This document shows, piece after piece, positions 33,166 through 44,328 of a stretch of 64,000 nucleotides of DNA. Origin of the DNA: Avena insularis (Eukaryota; Streptophyta; Magnoliopsida; Poales; Poaceae); the NCBI GenBank assembly GCA_023614405.1, contig CM042689.1, positions 277,953,533 through 278,017,532 on the forward strand, given 5' to 3'. Position numbers and translations under genes: made by a program. A model generated the notes under the pieces. That model had not been told where the DNA came from. It made no database searches and was given only the letters and a program-made list of their open reading frames with translations. Every line of letters begins with the position of its first letter. The first letter of the stretch is position 1.

Positions 33166-36100
33166 TTATGGCTTGTCCTCAAGCAATTCAGTTGAAAACT
33201 GAGTGCGATAAAAAAACTTTCACGAACATATTTGCTTCATATGATGTATATATTTTCAGCACAGGAGTATATGCTTAAACCATTCATAATAAGAAGTATG
33301 CAACTAAGTTTACTCAATAGTCATTGCAAGCTATGAAGAGAAACCTACTCAGTAATAATAAGTAGCATGAAACATAAACATAAGAAACATTGCAATGCTC
33401 ATAGTAAGGTATGATAGAGTGGTATCTCGCTTGCCTTTCTTTGTAGAGCACAATATAAATGCTAAGGCACCTCTAAAGTTCAAGTGAAGACTAGAAGTAA
33501 AGATATCAGAGATACAAGCATCAAAGTCATGACATAATGAACCAAGTTTTGGAGCAAACACAAGAATGACGACTATGCTCTCAAGAAGGTGCTCATAGAA
33601 TAAGTGGTGACTCAACAAGGTAGTGAAAATATTTTGAAAAGTTTGAAAGGCTTCCTAATGCTGAAAGGAAGGTACTCATTATATTTGAGCTCTCATTGCC
33701 CTATCATAGTCATCTTCATGTGGTTAAGGTGAAAGTGAGGTCTAATCTGAGTTATATGCTTGACAGACCATGAACTGGAAATCCCAAGTCCCTTGAGTAC
33801 GAGGGCCGCTCCACATGCTACTCAACTTTGGTTACCTATAAGTTCTTGTCATTGTAAATACATACATATCATAGAGAACGCCAACGGGGTACCCCTTGCA
33901 CATGATATGGGAGCTATCCCGTGATCAAAATGATAAGGCAAGCAGACAATAAGTATCTCAGCGATCTTTTTATTTACTATGTGCATAGATTTTTTATTGA
34001 GGATGCTTTATAAATTCTTATTATGGTGATGCTGCAAGTTTCCACCATGATTAGGCATGGCTTAGGCTAGCGGCCCAGGCGTTTCTCTAACACAATGTAT
34101 AGACTCCGTGAACTCACAAGCTCCCCTTCTATTTCACATCGTCTACATCCGTAAACAAAAGAGTAAAGTATCAACTGGATGGGATATCCAAAAAGTGTTG
34201 AAAGCGTTCCCCGTGACAACACGCACTACTAGGAAAAGGGCTGTTCGTGGCGCACCTAAAAGGCCCATCTGTGGCGCACTAGTGGTGCGCCACTAAGCGT
34301 ACGCTGCGGCTAACGTTTAGTCGTGGCGCACTAGGTGGTGCGCCACGCTTATGAAAAGATAACCGTGGCGCACTAGGTGCTGTGCGCCACGCATATGAAA
34401 AGCTAGCCGTGGCGCACTAGGTGATGTGCACCACGGATACAAATTTCAAAATTCAAAAAAAAACACGAGATCTGGATCTCGTCGGAGCCGTCGCCGTCAG
34501 TGTCGTCGCTCGTCGGTGTCGTCGTCGTTGCCTCACCTGTCGGAGAGGCGATAGCTCGTCGCCGTCGGAACTGCAAGGAGGAGGAGGAGGAGGAGAGAGA
34601 CCGCCGTCACCGTTGGAACTGCAAGAAGGAGGAGGAGGAGGAGAGAGCCCGCCGTTGTCGTCGCCGTCGTCACTGCAAGGAAGAGGAGGAGGAGAAGGAG
34701 CCCAACGTCGCTGTCGCCATTGCAAGGAAGAGGCCGCCGTCACCATCTTCACTGCAAGGAGGAGAAGAACAAGGATAAAGAGAAGGAGGAGGAGGAGGAG
34801 AAGGAGAAGGAGAAGAAGAAGGAAAGGAGAAGGAGGAGGAGGAAAAGGAAAAGTAGAAGGGAGAAAAGGAAAAGGAGAGAAGGGGGAGGGAAGAGAAGAG
34901 GGGTAGGTGGGCAGGGTAGGGATTCAAATTTTGAATCCCGCCCAACTTACTCGTAGCGCACTAGGTGATGGTGCGCTACAGGTAAGTTGCCCTCTATTTT
35001 TTTTCTGCAGGAAAAAAAGTCTTTTGACTGTAACTTTTTACTCTTTCGAATTTCGAAAATCTAAATAATTGCTAAACGATCCGAGGTCATTGCGAGCGGA
35101 TGCGAAATCTCGTTCTCGTCATTTTGGTATATTATACGATTTTTTTTGACATCGTATGCAAAAGTTACGGCCATTTTACCGTGGCATGACTTTTTTTTGC
35201 AGAAAAAGTGGAAACTCATGTTTGTTAATTTTCCTAGAAACTATACCATATTACATACCTAAAGATGAAAGGATTTTATTTTTTGAAGTGTTTATTATTT
35301 TCTTTTATTTTTTGCAAAACCTAAAAAGGCGATCCACAGGGGGGGAGGGGGGGAGGGGGTTGGAGTTGGTGCATGACACTTAGCCGTAGGGCAGAGTGCC
35401 CTACGGCTAAGTTGACCCAGCTGCTGCAGCACACATGCCCGTAGCGCACTAGTTCAACGTGCCCTACGAATAAGTGACACATCCGTAGCGCACTTTGACC
35501 TAGTGCGCTACGGGTATGTGTGTTGTGGCCACATGTGCCTTGGCCCACACATAGCCGTGGCGCACCATCCCCATGTGCGCCACGCTTACGACAATTAGCC
35601 GTAGGGCACCTGTGGGCAGTGCGCCACGCCTATTTTACCCGTGGGGCACCACTAGCAAGTGCGCCACAGAAGTGTGGATTACCTATAGCCGTTTTCCTAG
35701 TAGTGACGGTTCTGCTGACTCCCAGCATATAATTTGCAAGCATATAACTTTTATGGATAGGTCACAATGGTTCAGGATTATTAAGTGCAAGGAATAAAGT
35801 GTGCCATCAAGTTCGTGAGAGCTTCACTAACTAACTTTCTCAAAACAGACAAACATTTTATTTGGAAGAAAACAAGGCATATAGAATATGCACCGAAATA
35901 GCAAACGATGCTAATAGGTAGGTATAGTGGACATAGTTGGCAATATTGGTTTTGGGGAGTTGGAAGCACAGGTAGAGCTCATACTCAGTGCAAGTGAAGG
36001 CTAGCAAATAGAGAGGGAGCGACAAACGAGAGAGCAATAACTGTCATAATCATGCTTGCAATAAAACAGGACTAATTATGGCATGAAAGTGATACAAGAA

Positions 36101-36770
36101 CTCTGAGGCAAAATATCATCGAGGCTTACTGACTATTGATTAGTCATATGCATGCGTAAGCATGTGTCAAGTCGATTCACATGAAACTTTAGAGGAGGAT
36201 ACCACAATATCATACCAAAATATGAATAAAACAATGCAAGAATACATTCATATGACATGCTACAAACTATTAGCAAGCTGGAGCTAATCATAGACAAGCA
36301 AGAACTACTAAGCATCCATCAGTAACATACGCCTTACAAGAACATGCTAAGCATGCTCACAATGATGAGTATATGTACAAAAATGAAACAAATAGAGTTC
36401 GTTACTAGCCTCTTACCACACCTCAAGTTTTCTTAATTTTCATTATTGCCCTTCACTTGTGTGACTTGAATAATAACATGAAACCAAAATCCACTGAGGA
36501 CTGCTGAACCCTGTAAAGAACTCACAAAACCAAAGAAGAACAACAAATATTTTTGGTGTTTTCGATTTTTTTAAAGAAAGCAAACGAAGCAAAACCAAAC
36601 AAATAAAAGGCAAACCAAAGCAAAGAAACAAACCAAGAGAAACAACGAAAATATTTTTGGTATTTTTTAGTTTTAAGAAAGCAACAATAGAAACCAAAAA
36701 GAATGCCAAACGATGGATATACAAAGAACCGACTGAACATGATATATAGATGAGTGTGATGTCGGTATAC
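33166..36770 (-). other. RLG-C non-coding region with CACTA insertion
   Basis: Non-coding 3' region homologous to that of RLG-D. Landmarks include ACGGGGTACCCCTTGCAC near 33885 and GGCTAGCGGCCCAGGCGTTT near 34064. It is interrupted at 34224-35705 by a CACTA element. Without that insertion it measures about 2.1 kb between the two polypurine-like sites, the same as in RLG-D. Confidence 0.6.
34224..35705. mobile_element. CACTA (En/Spm) non-autonomous element
   Basis: A 1482 bp element with ends CACTACTAGGAAAAGG and, in reverse, CACTACTAGGAAAACGG, flanked by the 3-bp duplication ACG (34221-34223 and 35706-35708). The first and last 250 bases hold many copies of a sub-terminal motif GTGGCGCAC, often paired as small palindromes (GTGGCGCACTAGTGGTGCGCCAC type), as expected for transposase binding. 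The middle is a long purine run (about 34757-34905) and AT-rich DNA with no transposase, so the Glu/Lys/Arg-rich frames across it are not genes. RLG-D has the matching empty site at about 29300. Confidence 0.92.
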
Positions 36771-36787
36771 CTCCCCCCAAGCTTAGG
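36771..36787 (-). promoter_or_regulatory. RLG-C second polypurine-like site
   Basis: The minus strand reads CCTAAGCTTGGGGGGAG, almost identical to the 3' polypurine tract at 33149-33165, and lies 20 bases after the stop of the Athila-type ORF (36807). RLG-D has the equivalent at 30263-30278. It could be an internal plus-strand primer or a relic of an LTR junction. Confidence 0.5.
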
Positions 36788-36806
36788 CTTTTGGCCTAAA
36801 TGGGGC

Positions 36807-37918
36807 TCAATCCCATGGTTCCCAAGTAGGTGCACCTCCGTAGTACGACGAGGAGGCTCCCTCGTCCTGGTACGAGATCGAGGACTCCCCTGTGTAGTGC
36901 ACAGTGGGGTTGTAAGAGGGCGCTTCCTCCTGATAGTGCCCATGGAAGGTAAGAGAGCGTAGCATCTCATCCATCTCCTTGGAGCGTGACAAAGGTCCCT
37001 GAGAAATACTGAACAAAGTGGTTTGGGGGAGAAGGATCTCTCTCTCTCTTCTCCGTCAATAAACAACATTCTATAAACCAAGTTCTCAAGGGTAGAGCTA
37101 GTGGTGACAAAGTTATGCGCCTTCATGGCAGCAAGATCAAGCCTCTCAGGAGCCAAGACTGTATCATTTGGATCAAAAGCAATGTCCAAGGCAGTAGCAA
37201 TACACATAGAAATAACTCTCCCATAAATGGGTCCCTTAGCAGTTAAATGACAAGCAATGAGATAACCAAGATTGTACTTGGTATCATTGTTGAGCGCAGC
37301 GGCTAAGAAGGCCAAATGATAGCTGGAAATATTACTAGTGTTCTCCCTACCAAGAACACTAGTGGCAAGATAGTAAGTGAAGTACCTGATGGCTGGAAGC
37401 TGAATGTTTCTTATCTTTCCCCGTTGAGCCCTACGGTTATCATCATTAGTTATCCTGCGGTAAAGCTCCAACAAATCAGCGGGTTGAGCTAGAATCTTCT
37501 TTGCTGACCCATCTGTACCAAGTCCCAGAACCTCACAAAATTTCTTCAATGTCATATGGTAAGACCTGCCATAAACTTTGAAAGAAACATCTGGACTGAA
37601 CATGTTGTTAGTAAAGGAGAAGCTCTCCGCAAATGTTTTAGTGAGCGTAGCATATTGCACGCTCTCATCTTGCATAAGACTTGTTAGACCAGCCCTCCGA
37701 ACCAAGGTCATAAAATCATCAAGAATCCCAGCAGCCCGCAAGAAGGTTTGGCAAGGAAAAGCAGAGGGGTGCGCATCCCCCTCATCTCCCTCATTGCCGA
37801 ATCGCGGAGTGATGAGATCCTCATTGTATGAGGGCCTGGCACGAGAGGATGATCTTGAAGGCCTTGTCCTTCTAGGTGTATCACTCTCAAATATCTCTCC
37901 AAATGTGTGGTTGTCCAT
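36807..37918 (-). pseudogene. RLG-C Athila-type ORF (ATHILA ORF-1-like)
   Basis: Frame from the ATG at 37918 (MDNHTFGEIFESD). The body (YGRSYHMTLKKFCEVLGLG, GKIRNIQLPAIRYFTYYLAT, SVLGRENTSNISSYHLAFLA) resembles the conserved proteins of Athila-lineage elements (Pfam ATHILA ORF-1), whose function is not established; in complete elements an ORF in this position follows pol. At about 37033-37046 a GA-dinucleotide run changes the frame. The original reading appears to continue in another frame to the stop at 36807, giving a Ser/Tyr/Gly-rich tail ending WEPWD. The frame as it stands instead continues to 36443 through non-coding DNA. Confidence 0.65.
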
Positions 37919-38777
37919 GACCACTCTATTCTGAAATTTTTAGACAAACATCAAACCCAAGTGATTTCCAAGTTGATAAATGATGAGTAACTACTATAGG
38001 AACTTGCTAGAGGGCTACACATGCATTAAAATGAAATTTCTAAGCATAGAACAAGCATGCAAGCTCACACAACCTATCACATATAGCAGCAAAATACTCA
38101 AGATACAATCTACCAATCACAAATCTAATTAGACAAGTGGAGGAGGCACATACCAAGGAGCAATCTCTCCAAAAATCAGCAGCAAAGATGGGCTGAGCAA
38201 GGAGATCGAAAATCGTGAGCAAAAACAACAATAACTCGATCTTGAGCAAGTTTTCCGGTGTTTTCAGGAGAGAGAAAGAAGATGGCTGTGAGGGGGCACC
38301 TTGAAGGGGCCTAGGTGGGCCAGACCCCCCTAGGCGCCACCCATAGGTAGGTCGCGCTTACCATGGGTGTGGTGGCCTGGGGTGGCCCCCTGGTTCACTT
38401 CAGGTGTCCCTCTGCCCCTTTTTTCGAGGAAAAATTTATTTTGAATTTTCTGGGATTTTTTGGGAAACTTTATTTTTGGCCAATTTTCAGGATATGAAAA
38501 TTGATTTTCTCGTAGAAACCGCTTTTTCAGAAGAAGCAAAAGCAAACCAAAAGCCAAACTACAGAAGCTCTAAGACAAACTAACCAGCAAACAACTAGCA
38601 AAACCAAAGCTAGCAAAATAAAGGTAAAGACTAGGAAGGAGAAAAGTAAAAGAAAGCAAGTATAACCACAGTGGAACCATTATTTTGTTCATTAAAATCC
38701 TTTTGTTAACAAGGTTGATCAAGTCTTGTTACCAAAACAATATTATATGAAACAAAACTTTGCATCCCACAAGGTGA
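37919..38777 (-). other. RLG-C spacer between protease and Athila-type ORF
   Basis: About 860 bases without supported coding. It includes a GC-rich block at 38280-38420 and a poly-T-rich run. In an autonomous relative the pol gene would be expected near here, but no motif of reverse transcriptase or integrase is visible. Confidence 0.5.
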
Positions 38778-39440
38778 TTATGTTACCTCATACTTGATAG
38801 CAATGGTCCCAATCGTAATAGTTTCAAAATTTTCCTGTGGAATGGGACAATATATTTCTCCAACCTTGATGCTCTCAATATTTTCAATGGAATTCAGGCA
38901 ATAGCTCTTAACAACTTTCTTGGGGAAATAAATAGTATGCTCTCTGTCATCAATATTGAATGTTACTTTTCCTTGATTACAATTAATGACAGCACCTACA
39001 GTATTAAGAAAAAGCCTCCCAAGAATAATGGACATATTATCATCTTCAGGCATTTCAAGCACAACAAAATCAGTCAAAACCAAGTAATTATGAGCCACTT
39101 GAGCAGGAACATCCTCACATATACCAACAGGAATAGTAGTTGACTTATCAGCCATTTGCAATGATATATCAGTTGGTATCAACTTTTCTAGCTAGAGTCT
39201 CTTATAGAGAGAAAAAGGCATAACACTAACTCCAGCTCCCAAATCACAAAGAGCAGTTCTAACATAATTATTCTTAATAGAGCAAGGAATAGTTGGTATA
39301 CCTGGATCACCAAGTTTCTTTGGAACCTTACCATTGAAGGAATAATTAGCAAGCAAAGTAGAAATCTCCTCATTAGGAATCTTCCTTTTATTAGAGACAA
39401 TATCCTTCATATACTTTGAATAAGGAGGCAATTAAATAGC
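38778..39440 (-). pseudogene. RLG-C aspartic protease domain
   Basis: Two frame-matched pieces, 39431-39192 and 39182-38778, separated by a single stop near 39192. The active site reads CDLGAGVSVMPFSLYKRL just before the stop. The second half has the conserved MPEDDNMSIILGRLFLNTVG and ends at TIAIKYEVT. It matches retropepsin-like domains of Athila elements. The stop leaves the catalytic part cut off from its C-terminal half, so no working protease is expected. Confidence 0.78.
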
Positions 39441-41459
39441 ATCAGTCAAAGAAATTTGCAAAAATAAAGGTTTAATCCACTCAAAAAACTTGTTGTAGTG
39501 TTCTTCCTCCTTTGACTTGTGTTTCTTACCTGGAAAAGGCATAGGTTTCTGCACCCAAGGTTCTCTCTCTTTACCATGTTTATTAGCAATAAAATCTTCC
39601 TTTGTGTACCTAGTGTTCTTAGTGTGCTTCTCAGGTTCTTCCTCAACTTCCTCCTTATCAGGAGCATCATTTTTATCATTACCACTCTCAGTTTCAGCAT
39701 CAGAGACAAATATACTATTAGGATCTACAGCAGGTTCAAGTGGTTCCTCAACTATTTTGTGTTTCTTTTTCTTTCTCTTACGAGGACTACCACTATTCTC
39801 ACCTTGTTGAGAATCCTGCTCAATTCTTTTAGGGTGTCCTTCAGGATATAACGGATCTTGAGTAGCTATACCACTCCTAGTTCTAATTCCATAAGCATGT
39901 TAATCTCCTGAGGCATTAACTAGCATATCCTTTTGTACCTTAGCAAGTTGATCAAGTTGGGTTTGAACCATTTTAAAGTGTTTACAAAGAATTTTAATAT
40001 CATTAGAAGTTCTTTCCACAATATCTTTCAACTCATGGATAGCTCTAGAGTTTTCCAATAAATGATTCTGAACTTGTTTATTAAAATTACCTTGTTTAAC
40101 AATAAAAACGTCAAGTTCCTATAAACATTGATCAGGAGGCTTACCATAAGGAATACCACCTTCATCAAAGTGTTGGAGAGAGTGTACCTCAATAGTAGAT
40201 GAGTGGGGAACTGGCTTACATAATTCTTCTATAGGAGGTAGATTCTTCACGTCTCCAGCTCTAATACCTTTCTCCTTTAGACACTTCTTAGTTTCCTTCA
40301 TCACTTCATCATTTAATGCAATAACTCCCCTCTTCTTTGGTGTTAGTGTTGGAACTGGTTCAGGAACATCTGGTTCAGGAACAATAGTCTCAGGTGTATT
40401 TAGCTCAGTTGAAGTCCAATCATCATAATTCTTGCTTATCTTAGCCATTAATTCTTTACCATCTGTAGGAGTTCTTTTCCTGAAAACACAATCAGCAAAA
40501 CTATCTAGGTAGGTCCTAGAATCATCAGTTAGTCCATTATAATAGATATCAAGAAGCTCATTCTTAGGTAATGGACATCCAGGATGTGCATGAATCAAGG
40601 CACAGAACCTTGTACATGACTCAGGCAATTTATTTTCTTCTCCTTGTTTAAAATCAAAAAGTCTCTACAAAGCAGCATGTCTACCACTGGGAGGAAAATA
40701 TTTCTGGAAGAAGGAAGCAATCAAGCAACCAGGGCTATCAGTGGAACCAGAAGGTAATCTATTAAACCAAGCCCTAGCCTCTCCTTTTAGTGAAAAAGGG
40801 AAGATCTTAGTAACAAAGTACTTGCGCATCTTAAATTCATTAGAGAATAAAGAACTCATAGTAGAAAGCTCATTCATATGAGCCACGACACTCTCATTTT
40901 CAGTCCCACAAAAAGGTTATTTCTCAAAAATATCTAAATAAGATAAATCAAGAGAGAAATCATAGTCTTCATCTTTAATATCTATGGGAGAGGTGGCAAA
41001 CTTAGGATCAGAGGGAAGTTTAGGCATAATAGTACGTCTAGCAAGGAGACTCTTAATAGCACTAGTACCATGTGTGTTTTGGCACTCTTCAACAAATTCA
41101 TCAGTGAACTCAGTGCAACCATCATTAATATCATAACTCTCACTAGACTCAGGTGAGCTAACAGGTGCAACAGTGTCTTCACTAGGAGTTTCGGTATTTC
41201 CTAGACTAGCCATAGTAGCATCTAGGAAAGGACCTAATGAACCACTCGCATAAAGCACAGCAGAAGTAACATCATGAGCATCAAAAGTAGTTTCAGATTC
41301 AGCAGTAGTAGCAGTGTGTGTAGCATGAATATGTGGTGGTGGTGTGACAAGCTTACTTATAACAGACGGTGAATCAAGAGCAACAGAGGTGTTTAGGACT
41401 GTACCTCTTCTTGTAGTGGATGGTAAAATAGGGAACTTTCCATCACGAGACTTCCCCAT
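39441..41459 (-). pseudogene. RLG-C gag
   Basis: Gag polyprotein of an Athila-like element; start chosen at MGKSRDGKFPILPST (41459). The conserved Retrotrans_gag region is in 40886-40400: FPFSLKGEARAWFNRLPSGS, FFQKYFPPSGRHAAL, then YYNGLTDDSRTYLDSF. It is broken by stops at 40917 (after DIFEK) and about 40663, a stop near 40120, and later frame changes before a Lys/Glu-rich linker at 39450-39850. It would form the element's particles if intact. It lacks a clear zinc knuckle. Confidence 0.7.
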
Positions 41460-41520
41460 GATGAAAGGAGTAGCAGTGAACAATAATAGATCCAAGTGAA
41501 CTTACAAATAAAGCTATGCT

Positions 41521-41533
41521 CCCCGGCATGCCA
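41521..41533 (-). other. RLG-C primer-binding site
   Basis: On the minus strand TGGCATGCCGGGG lies 11 bases inside the 5' LTR end at 41545. It resembles the TGGCGCC...CCGGGGA site (complementary to tRNA-Asp) of Athila-like Triticeae elements, with changes in its middle. Confidence 0.55.
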
Positions 41534-41544
41534 GAAAATAGTCT

Positions 41545-42896
41545 TGATGACCCACAAGTGTAGGGGATCGCAACAGTCTTCGCAGGTAGTATTACCCAAT
41601 TTATTGATTCGACACAAGGGGAGCCAAAGAATACTTGCAAGACTTAACATTTGAGTTGTCAATTTAGCTGCACCTGGAAATAGTTCTTGCTCACAGAAGT
41701 TTATCAGTAGCAACAGCAAAGCAACAGCAACAATGAAACATGAGCAATAGTAATAGTAACGGTAACAGTGGGATTCGAGTGCGGTAGGCATAGGCATGGA
41801 TGGACGGGCGTTGCATGGACGATTCTAAACATGTAACTTCAAGATCTAGGGCATTGAAGATAAATAAGAATAAGCATCCAAGTACTAAACAATCCTAGGC
41901 ATGTTCTCCAAATATAGTCATACGTGCTCGCAATGAGAACTTGCACAACATCTTCTGTCCAGCCAGCCCGCGGTAGTGGGGCCTCTAGGGAACTACTGGC
42001 AATTAAGGTGCTCCTTTTAATAGAGCACCGGAGCAAAGCATTAACACTACGTGAACACATGTGATCCTCACACCACAGCCATCCCCTCCAGTTGTCCCAA
42101 TTATTTTCACTTTGGGGCCTTTGGATCTGGATAATGATATGTGTACACAACTTGCAGATAAGATCACAAACAATACTATCATAATGATTCAATAATAAGT
42201 TCAGATCTGAGATCATGGCACTCGGGCCCTAGTGACAAGCATTAAGCACAACAAGTTGCAACAAAGTCAAATAGCACTAATAGAGATACTAGGCACTATG
42301 CCCTAACCGATCTTATTCGATTACATGATAGAACTCATCCAATCCCTACCATCCCTAAGCCTACAGCGGGGGATTACTCACTCATGGATGAGGGAAACAT
42401 CGATGGTTGATGGAGAGGCGTTGGTGATGACGATGGCGATGATCCTCTCCAAATTCCCCGTCCCGATAGGGTGCCAGAACAGAGTTTCTGGATCCGAATC
42501 TTGGTTTCTGGTGGCGGCGGCGGAGCGGAACTCTTTCTGGAAAACTATTGAACCCCCCTCGGTTTTTAGGTCGAGAGGCAAATTATAGGCGTAGAGGGAG
42601 CCCGAGGGCGTTCCTGGGGTGGCTGCACCCCCCTAGGCGCGGCCAGAGGTGGTCCCGCACCTGGCAGGGGTGTGGGCCCCCAGTCCCCTTCTCCGTCTCG
42701 TCTTCTGGCTCCGTGGGTCTTCTGGTGAAATATAATTGATTTTTCCTGATAGTTGATTTTCTGCACAAAACAAGACACTAAGGTAATTCTGCTGAAAACA
42801 GCGTCAGTCCGTGTTAGTTGTATCCAAATCACACAAGTTTAGAGGAGAAACAATAACAAAAGTGTTCGGGAAAGTAGATACGTTTTGGACATATCA
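41545..42896 (-). repeat. RLG-C 5' LTR
   Basis: A 1352 bp LTR, TGATATGTCC to GGGTCATCA on the minus strand, with intact TG/CA ends. It pairs with 31765-33147. A promoter with CCTATAATTTG on the minus strand lies near 42582-42592. The flanking AGGTA follows at 42897. Confidence 0.88.
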
Positions 42897-42901
42897 AGGT
42901 A

Positions 42902-43840
42902 CTTTCCAAAGTTTCAGGTTTAGCAGCCATTTTATTAATCAAAGAGGACTGTGCTTCAGACAAAGCGGAAATATTTTTCTCAACATTCAAAAGCTTTTCC
43001 TCCACAGTCTTGTTGAAAGTGGTTTGTTTACTAATAAAGTATTTGGGCATGACTTCAAGTTCAGGGGGGGCACTTCTAGTATTGTTGTATGAGCTTCCAT
43101 AGGTATTGCCATTATTAGGAGGATAAAGCCTATAATTTTTATTACTACCAAAATTATTCCTATAGGCATTGTTGTTGAAATTGTTGTTTCTAATGAAGTT
43201 CACATCAACTTGCTCTTCTTGAGCAACCAAAGAGGCTAAGGGAACATTATTAGGATCTAAAGGAGCTTTCCCATTAACAAGCATAGCCATAATAACATCG
43301 ATCTTATCACTCAAAGAGGAAGTTTCTTCAATAGAATTTACCTTCTTACCATGTGGAGCTCTCTCAGTGTGCCATTCAGAATAATTAACCATCATATTGT
43401 CAAGGAGTTTTGTTGTAGCACCCAAGGTGATGGTCATAAAGGTACCTCCAGCAGCTAAATCCAACAGGTTTCTTGAAGAAGTTCAAACCTGCATAAAAAG
43501 TCTGGATAATCATCCAAGCAGTAAGTCCATGAGTGGGACAATTCTTAACCAAAGATTTCATTCTTTCCCAAGCTTGAGCAACATGTTCATTATCAAGTTG
43601 TTTAAATTTCATAATATCACTTCTCATAGATATAATCTTAGCAGGAGGGTAGTACTTTCCAATAAAAGCATTTTTGCACTTAATCCAAGAATCAATACTA
43701 TTTCTAGGCAAGGGTAGCAACCATTCTTTAGCTTTTCCTCTCAAGGAGAAAGGAAACAACTTGAGCTTAATAATATCTCCATCTACATCCTTATACTTTT
43801 GCATCTCAAAAAGTTCAACAAAGTTATTGAGGTGGGCAGC
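42902..43840 (-). pseudogene. RLG-D gag N-terminal and central part
   Basis: Gag of the outer Athila-like element. It begins inside Tat-B's insertion point with AAHLNNFVELFEMQ (about 43838-43797), holds the Retrotrans_gag region (LFPFSLRGKAKEWLLPLP, FIGKYYPPAKI, HVAQAWERMKSLV) to about 43470, then a one-base frameshift near 43465, then an open frame with an Asn-rich segment and a coiled-coil-like tail (TVEEKLLNVEKNISALSEAQ). The frame goes on across RLG-C at 31759. The breaks make it non-functional. Confidence 0.8.
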
Positions 43841-44328
43841 TGGCGAGGGTTGATTTCGTCAATGCCCATTGTTATGGACTTGGGTTTTGGAGAAGATGGG
43901 GATGTTGGAAGTCACAAAATGGTTAACAGACAAGCAACGGGGAACACGAGGTTTACCCAGGTTCAAGCCCCCAGAGGGAAAACCCTACTCCTGCATGTCT
44001 GCTCTTGATTACGGCGAAACCGAAGGTTACAGGGGTGCGCAGATGCAATCTGGCGTGGAGGTGTGTATGCAGTGAGTTGAGATCCCTCTCGCTGTGCCCT
44101 CCTGGCCTTTATATAGATAGGCAGGTCCCGGGCTTAGGTCGAGTCGGTTACAAATTAGGGTTGGTACCCTTTGAAATCCTATCTATTCTAGACTTGTCCT
44201 CCAAGGATACGAAGACATCATGGGCTTGGGCCACCCGAAATCTTCACGGGCCGTGTGTCTTGACGTGGGACTTCCTTGGGTTGGATCAGGTATACCAATG
44301 TCATGTACCCGTGGGTATAACCATGTCA
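43841..44328 (-). repeat. Tat-B 3' LTR
   Basis: A 488 bp LTR, minus strand TGACATGGTTATACCC (from 44328) to CCTCGCCA (43841). Minus TATA box CTATATAAAGG at 44106-44116. Intact TG/CA ends. It matches the Tat-A LTR over its length and was used to set the ends of both. Confidence 0.85.

Larger units (their letters stand above)
31765..42896 (-). mobile_element. RLG-C: complete non-autonomous Athila-like Gypsy element
   Basis: An 11,132 bp element with both LTRs, inserted in the gag of RLG-D with a perfect AGGTA duplication (31760-31764 and 42897-42901). Order in its own (minus) direction: 5' LTR (42896-41545), primer site, gag, protease, an Athila-type ORF, non-coding region with a CACTA insertion, polypurine tract, 3' LTR (33147-31765). 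There is no reverse transcriptase, RNase H or integrase. The LTRs differ by scattered substitutions and short indels, so insertion is not recent. It is related to RLG-D, sharing the non-coding 3' layout. Confidence 0.88.
28169..43840 (-). mobile_element. RLG-D internal region, split by RLG-C and cut by Tat-B
   Basis: Minus-strand Athila-like Gypsy element. From its 5' side: gag interrupted at 43840 by Tat-B, gag continuing to 42897, RLG-C inserted at 31765-42896, then the rest of gag and a protease domain to 30981, 2.8 kb of non-coding DNA, a polypurine tract (28171-28186) and the 3' LTR. No reverse transcriptase or integrase is present between protease and LTR, so this copy is non-autonomous by deletion or by family design. 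Its 5' LTR would lie right of the window, past Tat-B. Confidence 0.8.

Noticed and set aside
34421..34956. Arg-, Glu- and Lys-rich frames of 78-161 codons
   Set aside because: They come from the purine repeat inside the CACTA element, exist in several frames and both strands, and contain no domain.
36443..36806. Two hydrophobic, membrane-like segments at the end of a 493-codon frame
   Set aside because: They lie after the GA-repeat frameshift and read through AT-rich non-coding DNA that in RLG-D is untranslated. A short, compositionally distinct tail in another frame ends naturally at 36807.
37025..37050. Possible CRISPR-like or tandem-repeat array
   Set aside because: It is a simple GA dinucleotide run. 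No spaced direct repeats of CRISPR type were seen anywhere in the window.
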